The notes under the pieces: generated by a model
The model's database searches: none
The model's input: the letters and a program-made list of their open reading frames with translations, nothing else
Told to the model about the DNA's origin: nothing
Made by a program: the position numbers and the translations under genes
Assembly: GCA_018901555.1 (NCBI GenBank)
Contig: JAHIER010000064.1
Location: forward strand, 1 to 7,075
DNA length: 7,075 nucleotides
Origin: Patescibacteria group bacterium
GTDB lineage: Bacteria > Patescibacteriota > Minisyncoccia > UBA9983
Direction of reading: 5' to 3'
Shown here: positions 6,618 to 7,075 of the stretch, in pieces
Numbering within the stretch: the stretch's first letter is position 1
Layout: the number at the start of each line of letters is the position of its first letter

Positions 6618-7075
6618 ATATTGAAATTATACCACTTAAATCATCTCTGAGCTTATTTAAACTATGTTCGTTTTTAACAATTCCTATTAAGATTTTTCTT
6701 ATTTCTTCTTTTTTGTCATCTGATAAATTATTAAGATTAATGATTTTATTTGCCAAATCTTTGGAATCATTTTCCTTAAAAATGAGCAATTTAGTTAATT
6801 GTGTTGGAAAAATTTTTAAAAAAGACTTGTTAGAAACAATTGCCAAACAACCGCAAGCCATAGCTTCAAAGATTGTTTTGTCTAAAGATCCTGAATTTGT
6901 CAGATTAACAAAAATTTCATGCTGATTATAAATTTCTGGTGTTTTATAATTTGGAACATCCCCGCGAAAAACAGCCAGTTCGCCGGCCTCCTTTTTAATT
7001 CTGTCATAATATTCCCCTGTCTCATTACCATAAATATTAACAACTAAATTTTTATCAATTAATTTTAAAGCATCG
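6601..7075 (-). CDS. Glycosyltransferase, C-terminal part (5' end beyond the window)
   Basis: The frame stays open from the TAA at 6601-6603 to the right edge, giving 157 visible residues, so the gene begins outside the window. Reading from the edge, NIYGNE at 13-18, VFRGDVPNYK at 35-44 and the block TNSGSLDKTIFEAMACG (59-75) match the donor half of GT4 glycosyltransferases. The last block corresponds to the E-x7-E segment, with Glu70 as the second Glu and Gly at the first position, a variant seen in some glycosyltransferases with a GSxDK sequence here. The remainder is the usual C-terminal helices. The first ATG inside the visible part (6861) falls within the donor motif and is not a real start. 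It overlaps the methyltransferase by 17 nt and is probably the upstream member of the same operon. The sugar specificity is unknown. Confidence 0.8.
   Translation of the reverse strand, partial: DALKLIDKNLVVNIYGNETGEYYDRIKKEAGELAVFRGDVPNYKTPEIYNQHEIFVNLTNSGSLDKTIFEAMACGCLAIVSNKSFLKIFPTQLTKLLIFKENDSKDLANKIINLNNLSDDKKEEIRKILIGIVKNEHSLNKLRDDLSGIISIYEDKR
6626..6634 (-). promoter_or_regulatory. Perfect extended -10 element upstream of the methyltransferase
   Basis: On the minus strand this is TGGTATAAT, an exact match to the bacterial extended -10 consensus TGnTATAAT. Eight bases separate it from the methyltransferase ATG (6617), so a transcript starting at the normal distance would have almost no leader. 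No clear -35 is visible, which extended -10 promoters can do without. It lies inside the last codons of the upstream glycosyltransferase (Gly-Ile-Ile), so chance in AT-rich coding DNA is possible. If real, it would be an internal operon promoter. Confidence 0.3.

Noticed and set aside
6713..6925. Plus-strand open frame opposite the partial glycosyltransferase, and similar open frames opposite the other genes
   Set aside because: These are antisense shadows: low-complexity translations without motifs, while the opposite strand carries clear enzyme families.
1..7075. CRISPR arrays, tRNA or rRNA genes, transposases, long direct repeats or an integrase site
   Set aside because: I looked on both strands and saw no regular repeat-spacer pattern, no cloverleaf-like sequence, no mobile-element protein and no long repeat.
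1..7075. Alternative genetic code with TGA read as glycine (as in some CPR lineages)
   Set aside because: TGA ends both the sulfotransferase and the GT-B-like gene at sensible protein lengths, and no gene needs an in-frame TGA to be complete.

Overview
The window is a stretch of a cell-surface glycan gene cluster from an AT-rich bacterium (GC around 30 percent, estimated by eye). TGA is used as an ordinary stop, none of the visible start codons has a recognisable Shine-Dalgarno sequence, genes are tightly packed, and the glycosyltransferases have a style common in candidate-phylum genomes. Together these suggest a Patescibacteria (CPR) genome, Parcubacteria-like. That assignment is an inference: no rRNA or marker gene is present.

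Layout from right to left, following the main (minus) strand: a glycosyltransferase cut by the right edge (6601-7075), a class I SAM-dependent methyltransferase (5934-6617), two GT4-type glycosyltransferases (4820-5932 and 3739-4818) and a multi-pass oligosaccharide flippase (2336-3721). These five genes overlap or lie 1-17 nt apart and look like one operon. The flippase meets a plus-strand sulfotransferase (1457-2356) head-on: the coding ends overlap by 21 bp, and two tandem hairpins lie in the 3' end of the flippase. The sulfotransferase is divergent from a second minus-strand gene (75-1427), a GT-B-like protein of the CDP-glycerol transferase / UDP-GlcNAc 2-epimerase-like group. The 29-bp gap between these two starts contains a near-perfect 19-bp palindrome. 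Positions 1-74 hold no gene I can support, and there is no intergenic stretch longer than 74 bases.

How the genes may work together (inference): the glycosyltransferases build an oligosaccharide on a membrane lipid at the cytoplasmic face, the methyltransferase and sulfotransferase decorate or cap it using SAM and PAPS, and the flippase moves the lipid-linked product across the membrane. The GT-B-like protein at the left may add a further sugar or a phosphodiester-linked substituent. The most unusual element is the sulfotransferase, which would make this a candidate sulfated-glycan locus.
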